Assembly (NCBI GenBank): GCA_964605665.1
Contig: CAZSDP010000034.1
Coordinates: forward strand, 1 to 37,098
Length of the DNA stretch: 37,098 nt
Reading direction: 5' to 3'
Source of the DNA: CAZSDP01 sp964605665
Lineage (GTDB): Bacteria; Planctomycetota; UBA8108; UBA1146
The translations under genes were made by a program, and so were the position numbers. The notes beneath the pieces were generated by a model, which was not told where the DNA came from, did not search any database, and worked only from the letters and a program-made list of their open reading frames with translations. Each line of letters starts with the position of its first letter. Within the stretch, counting starts at the first letter, position 1. Shown here piece by piece: positions 16,143 through 24,176 of this stretch.

Positions 16143-16768
16143 AGTTCTCGAGCTTGGATGTACTCTGCGACCTCCGGCGGTAACCAATCTTCCAACGATG
16201 CGCCCTCACGAATTCTTCGGCGAATCTCGCTGCTCGAGGGTGCAACGCTGACCTCTCTCAAAGCGAGTTGATTGAGAGACTCCCGTTCTTCATCCGAGAG
16301 GAAGGGAAGATCTTGTTTCTCGAAGCGTGCCTCGATTCCCGGTCTTCCGATGATCACCGGTTGGCAGAGGGAGAAGATCTCCTCCGCCTGAAACCACCTT
16401 CCGATAGTGGAGGCATTGTCGGCGCCGATCAGGAAATAGAGGGGGACTCCCCGATGCTCCTCCGTCAATTCGTGGAGGGTCTCGACCGTGTAGCTCGGTC
16501 CTTCTCGGTCGATTTCTCGACGATCGATGGTGAAGCGTGGCTCCGATTCGAGGGCCCTGCGGAGCATTTCTACCCGATCTTCTGCGGTGGCTTTCGGAGC
16601 TTTCTTGTGGGGGGGAGAGCCTGCGGGGAGGAAGATGATCCGATCGAGGGGAAGCTGCTCGATCGCGGCCCTGGCGGCGACGAGATGCCCGCGATGGACG
16701 GGGTCGAAGACACCGCCGAGCAATCCATAACCCCTTTTAGATAAAGCGTTTTGGTCTACTTGGGACAC
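16121..16768 (-). CDS. nadD: Nicotinate-nucleotide adenylyltransferase
   Basis: NadD adenylates nicotinate mononucleotide to deamido-NAD in NAD synthesis. The signature GGVFDPVHRGHL lies near the N-terminus, PAGSPPHKK carries substrate-binding residues, and the C-terminal SSSEIRRRI is the (I)SSTxIR phosphate-binding motif. Using the GTG at 16768 gives about 215 residues, normal for the family. A GAGG-like ribosome site lies 9-11 bases upstream. The frame stays open to an ATG at 16894, but the extra residues are low-complexity and not family-like. The start is therefore tentative while the identity is firm. The gene is convergent with the methyltransferase gene and overlaps its end. Confidence 0.93.
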   Translation of the reverse strand: MSQVDQNALSKRGYGLLGGVFDPVHRGHLVAARAAIEQLPLDRIIFLPAGSPPHKKAPKATAEDRVEMLRRALESEPRFTIDRREIDREGPSYTVETLHELTEEHRGVPLYFLIGADNASTIGRWFQAEEIFSLCQPVIIGRPGIEARFEKQDLPFLSDEERESLNQLALREVSVAPSSSEIRRRIREGASLEDWLPPEVAEYIQARELYREESA

Positions 16769-17186
16769 CGTTTTCCGCCTCTGTTCAGCCGCGCTTTGCT
16801 TCTGCTGATTCTCCCTCGATCTCCCCGTCTCGGCGAGGACGGTCGCTGCCGGCTCGGTGAAGCGACCTGCTTCCCCTCCCCCTCCTCTTTCCAACCTCAG
16901 TCTGAGAAGGGGGAAGTTCGGGAGATTCCCCGAGAGAATCTCTTCGATCTTCTCTTCTAGGAGACTAGACTTCCGGCTTCGTCGATACCAGGGCTCCTGC
17001 CTCTCCTCCCGCCAGCGGAACGCTGGATCGGTGGGGGGCGGTCCGTGGTGGCGGGGAGATTCTCACGCTGCCCTTCATGCCGACGGGCAGTACGGCACTC
17101 CCCTATAGTTGCCTGTGGTGGAGTCTGACCCCCTCGGGTTCCAGAGTCGATCGATCCCCGATGGGGAAGAAAACAGAAGGAAAGTC
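16769..17186. other. Divergent intergenic region, nadD / ald
   Basis: About 418 bases separate the nadD start and the ald start, and should contain promoters for both. A C/T-rich stretch occupies 16800-16990. I could not pick out a reliable promoter pair or riboswitch. GAAGGA at about 17176-17181 is the ald ribosome site. Confidence 0.4.
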
Positions 17187-18326
17187 ATGGCGACGCGCAT
17201 CGGTGTTCCCAGCGAAATCAAGGAGCAGGAGAGTCGCGTCTCCGTCGTGCCCTCCGGAGTCTTCTCACTGACGAAGAAGGGACACCAAGTCCTCGTCGAG
17301 TCGGGGGCAGGAGTTGGCTGCGGGTTCAGTGATGAAGAGTACAGAGAGGCGGGAGCGGAGATCGTCGATAGCCCTGACGACGTGTTCGACAACTCAGAGA
17401 TCATCGTCAAGGTGAAGGAGCCGCTTCCACCGGAGTATGCACGGATTCGTCCCGAGCATTTGGTGTTCACTTACTTCCACTTCGCGGCGAGTCGGCAACT
17501 CACCGATGCGATGCTTGAGGTGGGGGCCGCCTGCGTCGCCTACGAGACGATCGAGGATGCGCGGGGAAGTCTTCCTCTGCTGACGCCGATGAGTGAAGTC
17601 GCCGGGCGGATGTCGGTTTTGGCCGGGGCACAACACCTCCAAGGTCCTCACGGTGGCCGTGGAGTGCTGATCTCTGGTGTTCCCGGAGTGCAGCCGGGTC
17701 GGGTAACGATCCTCGGCGGGGGAGTTGTCGGCAGCAACGCCGCGAGGATGGCTGCGGGGCTCGGCGCGAGAGTTTGGATTTTCGACATCAATCTCGATCA
17801 ACTTCGCCACCTCGACGAGGTGATGCCGGCGAATGTGACCACCCACCACTCGAATCCCTACGCGATTCGCGCCGCGGTCGCCGATTCAGATCTGGTGATT
17901 GGGGCGGTTCTGGTCCACGGAGACCGCGCTCCGATGCTGGTACCGAAAGAATATCTGGCGGAGATGCCCGATGGTTCGGTGATCGTCGATGTCGCGGTAG
18001 ACCAAGGTGGTTGCGTCGAGACTTGTAAGCCGACGACCCACGCAAATCCGACTTACGTGGTCGATGGAGTGGTGCACTATTGTGTCGCCAACATGCCCGG
18101 TGCGGTGGCGCGCACTTCGACCTTCGCCCTGACCAACGCCACGCTACCTTACCTCGTTTCTCTCGCCGATCTGGGGTTGGAAGGATTCGTGAACACGAGT
18201 CCTGGTCATGCCAAGGGGCTCAATACCCTCGGTGGTAAGGTTTACCATCGCGGAGTCAGTAAGGCCTTCGACCTGCCATATACTCCGATCGAGGAGTTAC
18301 CCGGGGTCGAGAGGAGAGTCCCTTGA
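17187..18326 (+). CDS. ald: Alanine dehydrogenase
   Basis: Ald interconverts L-alanine with pyruvate, ammonia and NADH in the cytosol. The 379-residue product shows RIGVPSEIKEQESRVSVVPSGV at the N-terminus with the pyruvate-binding Arg, and VKVKEPLPPEY with the conserved Lys. It also has FTYFHFAA with the catalytic His, VTILGGGVVGSNAARMAAGLGARVWIFD (NAD-binding GxGxxG), and DVAVDQGGCVET with the catalytic Asp. The ATG at 17187 has GAAGGA upstream; the frame extends further back without family resemblance. It heads a tightly spaced plus-strand gene run and overlaps the prenyl synthase start by four bases. Confidence 0.96.
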   Translation: MATRIGVPSEIKEQESRVSVVPSGVFSLTKKGHQVLVESGAGVGCGFSDEEYREAGAEIVDSPDDVFDNSEIIVKVKEPLPPEYARIRPEHLVFTYFHFAASRQLTDAMLEVGAACVAYETIEDARGSLPLLTPMSEVAGRMSVLAGAQHLQGPHGGRGVLISGVPGVQPGRVTILGGGVVGSNAARMAAGLGARVWIFDINLDQLRHLDEVMPANVTTHHSNPYAIRAAVADSDLVIGAVLVHGDRAPMLVPKEYLAEMPDGSVIVDVAVDQGGCVETCKPTTHANPTYVVDGVVHYCVANMPGAVARTSTFALTNATLPYLVSLADLGLEGFVNTSPGHAKGLNTLGGKVYHRGVSKAFDLPYTPIEELPGVERRVP

Positions 18327-19339
18327 CCGATCGCCCCGGTGATTCAGGTCTCGATGTTTTGGCTCTCGCTCCCGAGTTGGGGCGAATCTATGAATCGGTG
18401 ACCGACGACCTCTCGGCATTGAACCGCTATCTCGTGGAGGAATTCAGTTCGACAGAACCTTTTGTCCACGAACTGTTGATCCACATCGCGCGCTTTCGCG
18501 GCAAGCAGATCCGCCCCGCGGTTCTCTTCCTCGCCGGCGGTGCTGTTGGGGAATCGATCGGTGAGCATCACATCAAGTCTGCGGGAGTGGTGGAGCTGAT
18601 TCACACCGCGACCTTGGTCCATGACGACCTGTTGGATGAGGCGAGGATTCGTCGGCGGGTCGAGACCGTCAATCAACGTTGGGGGGATCGCGCTGCGGTT
18701 TTGCTCGGCGACTTTATTTACTCCCGCGGCTTCAGCATTTCGACCGAAGTACCGGGAGTCTCGAGGCTCCTCGCCGATACGACTCATACGATTTGCGAAG
18801 GTGAGCTTCTGCAAGTGGGAAGTGCGGGCGACGTCGATCTCTCTGAGACCCGCTACTTCGAAATCATCGAGAAGAAGACCGCCGTGCTCTATGGCATGGC
18901 ATGTCGAGTCGGTGCGATGCTCTCTGGGGGTAGTCCCGAACAGGTCGAAGCGCTCGATCGCTTTGGGCTTTGCTTGGGGATGGCTTTTCAGATCGCCGAT
19001 GACGCGCTCGACTTGGTCGGCGATGAATCGAAGGTGGGGAAGTCGCTCGGTACCGATCTTCGCAACGGGAAGATGACGCTTCCTTTGATCCGGCTGAGAG
19101 ATTTGCTCGGTACGGCAAAGGGGCAAGAGCTGCGCTGGATACTCGAGAACCCACGGGAGATCGGGGCGCGTCCTCGAGTGCAGAAGATGCTCGAAACCCA
19201 TCAGATCTTCGAAGATGTGCGGAGCACCGCCGATAAGTTCATCGCCGAAGCGGTGGAAGCTCTCGAAGTCCTTCCCGAGAGCACCGCGCGAGATTCGCTG
19301 GCAGCGCTCGCACAGTTCGTGCTGCAGCGGGATCTGTAA
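18323..19339 (+). CDS. Long-chain trans-prenyl diphosphate synthase
   Basis: This 338-residue all-helical isoprenyl synthase condenses isopentenyl diphosphate onto allylic diphosphates. It most resembles the octaprenyl/heptaprenyl (IspB/HepT) type that makes the quinone side chain. It has the FRGKQIRPA substrate region, the first Asp-rich motif DDLLDEARIRR, GDFIYSRGF, EGELLQ, and the second Asp-rich motif DDALDLVGDE followed by GKSLGTDLRNGKMTLPLI. The start is a TTG at 18323 overlapping the ald stop as TTGA, preceded by GAGGAG about 6-7 bases upstream. Chain length cannot be fixed by eye. Confidence 0.93.
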   Translation: MTDRPGDSGLDVLALAPELGRIYESVTDDLSALNRYLVEEFSSTEPFVHELLIHIARFRGKQIRPAVLFLAGGAVGESIGEHHIKSAGVVELIHTATLVHDDLLDEARIRRRVETVNQRWGDRAAVLLGDFIYSRGFSISTEVPGVSRLLADTTHTICEGELLQVGSAGDVDLSETRYFEIIEKKTAVLYGMACRVGAMLSGGSPEQVEALDRFGLCLGMAFQIADDALDLVGDESKVGKSLGTDLRNGKMTLPLIRLRDLLGTAKGQELRWILENPREIGARPRVQKMLETHQIFEDVRSTADKFIAEAVEALEVLPESTARDSLAALAQFVLQRDL

Positions 19340-19348
19340 GGAATCGTC

Positions 19349-19852
19349 GTGAGTACCGACCCTCCTCGTCCCACCCATCTCGACGCTGAAGGGCGTGCTC
19401 GGATGGTGGACGTCGGTGGAAAGGAAGTGACCGCTCGAGAGGCGGTGGCTTCGGGGAAGATCACGATGAGTTCCGACACGGCGAGCGCGATCGGCAGTGG
19501 CGCCGTTCCCAAAGGAGATGTCCTCGCCGTCGCCCGGGTTGCGGGAATTCAAGCGGCGAAGGAAACCTCGCGCACGATCCCGCTCTGTCACCCGTTACCG
19601 CTCGATTCAGTGGTGGTGGAGTTGACCGTGGGGTCGGCAGAGGTGACCGCGAGAGTGACCGCAAAGACGACCGGCAAAACTGGAGTTGAAATGGAAGCGT
19701 TGGCTGCGACTTCAGCCGCGCTCTTGACGATTTATGACATGTGTAAGGGGATCGACAAGACGATGGAGATCGTCGCGATCCGACTTGAGGAGAAACACGG
19801 TGGACGCAGCGGCTCTTGGCGCCGCGCGGATGCCGAAGGAGCCAACCGCTAA
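19349..19852 (+). CDS. moaC: Cyclic pyranopterin monophosphate synthase MoaC
   Basis: MoaC converts the MoaA product to cyclic pyranopterin monophosphate, the first precursor of molybdenum cofactor. The 167-residue length is normal. It shows RMVDVGGKEVTAREAVASG near the N-terminus, IPLCHPLPLD (the LCHP motif), VEMEALAATSAALLTIYDMCKGIDK with the catalytic Lys/Asp pair, and a short charged tail. The start is a GTG at 19349, nine bases after the previous stop, with TAAGGA upstream. No other moa gene is visible here, so the rest of the pathway must lie elsewhere. Confidence 0.95.
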   Translation: MSTDPPRPTHLDAEGRARMVDVGGKEVTAREAVASGKITMSSDTASAIGSGAVPKGDVLAVARVAGIQAAKETSRTIPLCHPLPLDSVVVELTVGSAEVTARVTAKTTGKTGVEMEALAATSAALLTIYDMCKGIDKTMEIVAIRLEEKHGGRSGSWRRADAEGANR

Positions 19853-19881
19853 TGACCAGTCCACGATCGAAGGAGCGAACG

Positions 19882-20742
19882 ATGTCAGCGCAGATCATCG
19901 ATGGTAAGAAGATCGCGATGGAGTGCCGCAAGGTACTGAAGGGTCGCGTGAAGGAGTTCTCGGAGCAGTTCGGACATGCGCCGGGACTCGGAGTGATTTT
20001 GGTCGGAGATGATCCCGCCTCTGCCGTCTATGTGCGAAACAAAGAGATCGCATGCAAGAAAGCGGGGATCCAGAGCTTTCACGTCGATCTTCCCGCCACC
20101 GCCAGCGAGGCGCAGGTGGAGCAAGTGATCGATGAGATGAATGAAAACCCCGCGGTTCACGGCATCCTCCTTCAATTGCCCCTTCCCAAGGGAATCGATG
20201 AGCAAAAGATGCTGGCGCGGATTGTTCCAGACAAAGACGCCGACGGGTTCCACCCGATCAATGCCGGTCTCTTGGCGGTGGGGAAAGATGGATACGTGCC
20301 ATGCACTCCGAAGGGAGTGATGGTTCTGATCGAATCGACCGGAGTGCCGGTCGAAGGAGCGCACGCGGTGGTGGTCGGTCGATCAAACATCGTCGGAAAG
20401 CCGCAAGCACAACTGCTCCTCGGAAAGAATGCGACGGTGACCATCTGTCATTCCCGTACGAAAAATCTACCGGAAGTGGTGGGCCAAGCGGACATCGTGG
20501 TCGCCGCGGTGGGCCGTCCCGAGATGATCAAAGGATCGTGGATCAAGCCGGGGGCGGTGGTGATCGATGTCGGTATCAACCGACGCGATGACGGAACGCT
20601 CTGCGGGGATGTCGAGTACGAAGCGGCGGCAGAGCGCGCCAGCCATATCACTCCTGTTCCAGGAGGAGTCGGTCCGATGACGATCGCCATGTTGCTCGAA
20701 AACACCCTCGAGGGAGCGATTCGAGCGGCGGAGTCGAAGTAG
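19882..20742 (+). CDS. folD: Bifunctional methylenetetrahydrofolate dehydrogenase / cyclohydrolase FolD
   Basis: FolD interconverts 5,10-methylene-, methenyl- and 10-formyl-tetrahydrofolate using NADP in the cytosol. The 286-residue product has SAVYVRNKEIACKKAG (the YxxxK catalytic motif), GILLQLPLP, PDKDADGFHPIN, CTPKGVMVL, the NADP-binding VVVGRSNIVGKP, and the C-terminal TPVPGGVGPMTIAML. ATG 19882 follows AAGGAG. The gene lies 29 bases after moaC and 63 before mutL, probably within one transcript. Confidence 0.97.
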   Translation: MSAQIIDGKKIAMECRKVLKGRVKEFSEQFGHAPGLGVILVGDDPASAVYVRNKEIACKKAGIQSFHVDLPATASEAQVEQVIDEMNENPAVHGILLQLPLPKGIDEQKMLARIVPDKDADGFHPINAGLLAVGKDGYVPCTPKGVMVLIESTGVPVEGAHAVVVGRSNIVGKPQAQLLLGKNATVTICHSRTKNLPEVVGQADIVVAAVGRPEMIKGSWIKPGAVVIDVGINRRDDGTLCGDVEYEAAAERASHITPVPGGVGPMTIAMLLENTLEGAIRAAESK

Positions 20743-20805
20743 CACTCAATCGAGTGAACACCGAATCGAAGTAAAGCCGTGTCGAAGTAGAAGCGGGAGG
20801 CTGCC

Positions 20806-22629
20806 GTGATCTCGGCGGGCGGGAATCGCATCGAGAAACTCTCTGCCCATCTGGTGAACCAGATCGCGGCGGGAGAAGTGATCGAGCGCCCGGCGTCGGT
20901 GGTGAAGGAGCTTCTCGAAAACTCGATCGATGCGGGAGCGACCTCGATTCGGATCGATCTCGAAGAAGGTGGCAAGCGCCTGATTCGCATCACCGATGAC
21001 GGAGCGGGAATCACTCCTGAAGATCTTCCGTTGGCGGTGGCGAGCCACGCCACCTCGAAGCTGCGCAGCGAGACCGATCTCCATCGCATCCACACCCTCG
21101 GTTTCCGCGGGGAAGCATTGGCGAGTATCGCCAGTGTGAGTGAGCTCGACATCGTCTCGCGCTCCGCGGGACACGAGGTGGGGTCACGGGTGGTGGCCCA
21201 GGATGGATCTGTTGAAGAAGGTGCCCCCGAGTCGATGCGACCGGGCACCCGAGTCACCGTGAAGAATCTCTTCTACAACGTCCCTGCGCGGCGTCGGTTC
21301 CTCAAGGGAGATCGGGCGGAAGTGGCGCGGATCCACACGATGGTGAAGGAACTCGCGCTCGCCATGCCGACCGTCGGGTTTACGGTGACCCATGGTGGCA
21401 AGACCTCGATCTCCTATCCTGCGGATCAGTCGCACCACGACCGTATCGCCGAGGTGCTCGGGCGAGATCTCGCCGACCGATTGATCGCGTTGCCTCCTCA
21501 CCAGCAGTTGGTTGGTTGGATCGCTCCCCCCGATGTCCACCGTCGCACGACCGATGGGATTCACGCTTTTCTCAACGGGCGGGCGATTCGCGACAAGGTG
21601 GTCATGCATGCGGTGCGCGAGGGCTTTCGCGGGTATCAAATTCCCGGTCACCACCCGATCGCGGTGGTCTTCCTCGATTTGTCTCCCGAGACGATCGACG
21701 TCAATGTGCACCCGACGAAACAGGAAGTGCGCTTCCAAGACTCAAGTGTCGTCCATGCGTTGATTCGGCGTGCCGTGCGCGATGCCCTCGCGGCGGCGGG
21801 GAGTGCTCCCGAACTCGGCTCAGAGCTCGGTGAGACCCCGGCGAGCGGTCTCGATCGACCGAGCAGTGCATTGCCCCCACTCGAGGGATTGAGTTCGACA
21901 GCGGCCAGAGCGCCGTTCTCTACGGTGATCGGTGATGACGAGTCTCGTGTCGCCGCTCGACCTCACATCGACGACGTGATTCGTGAGCGGGCACTGCCGA
22001 TCGGAGCGGGAACCACCAGAGCACCCTCCGTCGAGAGCACCGAAATTGAAGGTCGCGAGGTGCGGGCCTTCCAGGTGAACAGCGCATTCCTGATCGTCGA
22101 AGAGGGTGACGGTTTGTTGGTGATCGACCAACACGCTCTGCACGAGAAGATTCTCTACGAAGAGATTCTGCAAGGGCGGGAGCAGGGGCTCCTCTCGCAA
22201 CCACTTCTCACTCCAGAACCCGTTACCCTCGATCCCGCGGAGTGGGAGGGGTTCGTCGAAGCGCGAGAAGCGCTCGAAGAATTAGGGTTGGTCGCCGAAG
22301 AGTTCGGAGACAACGTCGCGTTGGTGCGGGCGGTGCCGGCGGGCTTTGAGTCGCGAGCGGTCGACCGTCTTCTCCGCGAGGTCCTCGCCCAGGTGGTGGA
22401 GGGGCAGCGCTCCGGAAGCGGTGAGCTTCCCGATCTCCGAGAGCGGCTGCTGCAAACGATGGCGTGCAAGCGCGCGGTGAAGGCGGGGCAGCCCCTCTCT
22501 TCCGAAGCGATCACCGACTTGGTCAAAGGTCGCTCTCGAGCGTTCCAGCCGCAGAACTGCCCGCACGGTCGTCCTTCTGAACTGCGGATCAGCTGGGAAG
22601 AACTCTCTCGCCGCTTCGATCGCAAATAG
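20806..22629 (+). CDS. mutL: DNA mismatch repair protein MutL (endonuclease-type)
   Basis: MutL couples MutS mismatch recognition to strand removal. The N-terminal GHKL ATPase shows NQIAAGEVIERPASVVKELLENSIDAGA, DDGAGI, HATSKL and GFRGEALASI. The transducer region has VNVHPTKQEVRF, and a low-conservation linker follows. The C-terminal domain has DQHALHEKILYEE, starting at about D441. It fits the DQHA(x)2E(x)4E nuclease motif, with ACKRAVKAG and CPHGRP as further metal-site motifs. This implies a nicking MutL, as expected in bacteria without MutH. The GTG start at 20806 follows GGGAGG. At 607 residues it is full length. Confidence 0.97.
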   Translation: MISAGGNRIEKLSAHLVNQIAAGEVIERPASVVKELLENSIDAGATSIRIDLEEGGKRLIRITDDGAGITPEDLPLAVASHATSKLRSETDLHRIHTLGFRGEALASIASVSELDIVSRSAGHEVGSRVVAQDGSVEEGAPESMRPGTRVTVKNLFYNVPARRRFLKGDRAEVARIHTMVKELALAMPTVGFTVTHGGKTSISYPADQSHHDRIAEVLGRDLADRLIALPPHQQLVGWIAPPDVHRRTTDGIHAFLNGRAIRDKVVMHAVREGFRGYQIPGHHPIAVVFLDLSPETIDVNVHPTKQEVRFQDSSVVHALIRRAVRDALAAAGSAPELGSELGETPASGLDRPSSALPPLEGLSSTAARAPFSTVIGDDESRVAARPHIDDVIRERALPIGAGTTRAPSVESTEIEGREVRAFQVNSAFLIVEEGDGLLVIDQHALHEKILYEEILQGREQGLLSQPLLTPEPVTLDPAEWEGFVEAREALEELGLVAEEFGDNVALVRAVPAGFESRAVDRLLREVLAQVVEGQRSGSGELPDLRERLLQTMACKRAVKAGQPLSSEAITDLVKGRSRAFQPQNCPHGRPSELRISWEELSRRFDRK

Positions 22630-22718
22630 CGATCGCACTTCACCCTCTCTACTTCTTGATGTGCCCGCCGGTCTCAATGAGGCGATCGGCCTGCGATGCG
22701 CAGAGAGATTGAGCGCGG

Positions 22719-22904
22719 TCAGTCTTCTTTGCTCTGCGTTTTCGTGAAGGGGTTGGAGAGTCCGTAGAATGCGAAGTATATGAATGCGATTGAGATCCAA
22801 AGTGTGACGTCGTTGGACTCATCAAAGCCGAGCAACTTGACGATCAGGTGAACGAGTACGGCAGTGACGACTGCACACAAAGCAAATGTCAGGAAGTATT
22901 TCAA
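22719..22904 (-). CDS. Small two-helix membrane protein
   Basis: The 61-residue product has two predicted membrane segments (about residues 4-26 and 34-50) and a short charged C-terminus (KTQSKED). The start is a TTG with AAGGAGC about 8 bases upstream on the minus strand, a strong ribosome site that supports real translation. I do not recognise the family and assign no function. It lies between mutL (convergent) and a lipoprotein gene on the same strand. Confidence 0.6.
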   Translation of the reverse strand: MKYFLTFALCAVVTAVLVHLIVKLLGFDESNDVTLWISIAFIYFAFYGLSNPFTKTQSKED

Positions 22905-23109
22905 AGTGTTGCTCCTTCAATGGTCATTATGCATCAAATTGAAGGTGCCTGCATCCGCTCAATTACCGCGACTCAATGGCTACCACGGTTTCTCAGCAAG
23001 CCCACGGTCTCTCACCAAATCCACATCGAGATGACAACTGACGACGAATTCGGTGGTCCTGTCATCCGATCCTCCGGTCCTAGATCAAGGTTTGATCGCG
23101 TTGGTCAGG

Positions 23110-23496
23110 TCAGCGCTCTTCGCGAATCACAGTGCCGACCCAGCCAGCTTCGTTTTGTGAAAATCGGTGGTGAGTGACGATGGAATTCTCGGTCGCAACC
23201 ACCAAAGTCTTTCCCGCGAGCTCCGGTTCCCCCAATTTCTCGGTGATCGAATTCTCTGGAGGCACCGGACCGAGTTTGTACTGGTAGGTGAGGGTCAAGA
23301 GGTCTGGAGCAGCTTCCTGTGTGGAGATCGGCTCACCAAACCAAGTGAGAATCTCATCGAGGGTCGTCTCACCAGCGACGATGGAGTCCACCGGTCGGTC
23401 ATCGAAGTACCGCCCTGAGACAACCTTCGGAGTTGCGCAACTCGCAGAGAAAATGACGAGAATCGCGACGACGAATATCGATGGAATCAGTTTCAC
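23110..23496 (-). CDS. BamE/SmpA-like small lipoprotein
   Basis: The product is a 128-residue exported lipoprotein. A hydrophobic signal (LIPSIFVVAILVIF) leads to a lipobox SASC with Cys at about residue 20. The body 'VDSIVAGETTLDEILTWFGEP...LTLTYQY' fits the BamE/SmpA (OmlA) fold pattern, in which 'I..G.T..EV...FGxP' precedes the beta strands. Family members include the outer-membrane assembly subunit BamE, but many paralogues have other roles, so I give no symbol. The GTG start at 23496 has TAGGAAA about 8 bases upstream and begins the signal peptide; the open frame upstream lacks family features. Confidence 0.75.
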   Translation of the reverse strand: MKLIPSIFVVAILVIFSASCATPKVVSGRYFDDRPVDSIVAGETTLDEILTWFGEPISTQEAAPDLLTLTYQYKLGPVPPENSITEKLGEPELAGKTLVVATENSIVTHHRFSQNEAGWVGTVIREER

Positions 23497-24176
23497 AGAG
23501 TTTCCTAACCTTTGGGCGCAGATCGGCGCGAGTGATGAAGGGTTCAGTGGCAAAGGTCTTCGCATTCTCCTGGCGGATCAGAGGATCACAAGCACCACCC
23601 TCATAGGATCGCTCATACGAGGGGGCTGACTTTCTTCGTTTGTGCCGCGAGTGTCGTTGATCGAGGCCAAACTCAAGTCACTCAAGTCCTGGTCGTGCCA
23701 GTATCACGAACATTGGTGTCACGTCGTTCGCTCGAGGTTTCAAGAAAAAGAGACTCCGGCGGAACGCTGGCCAGCGACACCGTTGATCAGTCACCAGCTT
23801 TCCTCAGCCCACTTCAAAAAAAAATGAAATTTTCGGTCACGCGGCTTCACCGATCCGGGTGAGGGGTTGCAAGAGTTCATTCTGGCTTGTTGACCAGAGC
23901 TCAATTCCTCACTCCTGACCGAAAGGAGTCATCGGTGGCCCGTCGTCGAGAGATTCTCGTATTCCACTTATCTCCGAAGAGACGGACCCCTGGTTGAAGA
24001 AACCGATAAGAGAGAATTCCAAAGACGGCTGATATTCGATCGCGATGATCAGCCACCCATATTCGATCGGCCCCGCGAGCTTAGGTCACGCGCTCCTTCT
24101 GAACTGAGCGACTTTTGGGGTTTGCTTGTTCATCTGTTCATTTTCAAAGATGACCCAACAGATTCAGGAGAAAGAA
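23497..24176. other. Intergenic region upstream of the subtilase
   Basis: About 680 bases without a clear gene. A 20-codon frame with a good ribosome site (AAGGAG, GTG at 23935, stop at 23995-23997) could encode a leader peptide, but nothing else supports it. The 11-bp sequence ATATTCGATCG occurs twice as a direct repeat (24032-24042 and 24059-24069), 27 bases apart, roughly 110-145 bases before the protease start. No convincing promoter was found. Confidence 0.4.

Noticed and set aside
18344..19591. Long open frame of about 415 codons on the minus strand
   Set aside because: It is antisense to the prenyl synthase and moaC genes, which have full motif support. The translation is Arg/His-rich with no domain and fits a codon-bias shadow.
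20735..20790. Three TCGAAGTA-type copies between folD and mutL
   Set aside because: The copies are short and imperfect, look like local duplication around the folD stop, and show no further structure.
22610..22640. Inverted repeat CGATCGC/GCGATCG at the mutL stop codon
   Set aside because: The 7-bp arms overlap the coding end and no T tract follows. GATCG words are very common throughout this DNA, so chance is likely.
23935..23997. 20-codon leader peptide with good ribosome site
   Set aside because: It has a GTG start and AAGGAG, but there are no regulatory codon runs or attenuator hairpins and the peptide is too short to judge. Noted only in the intergenic entry.
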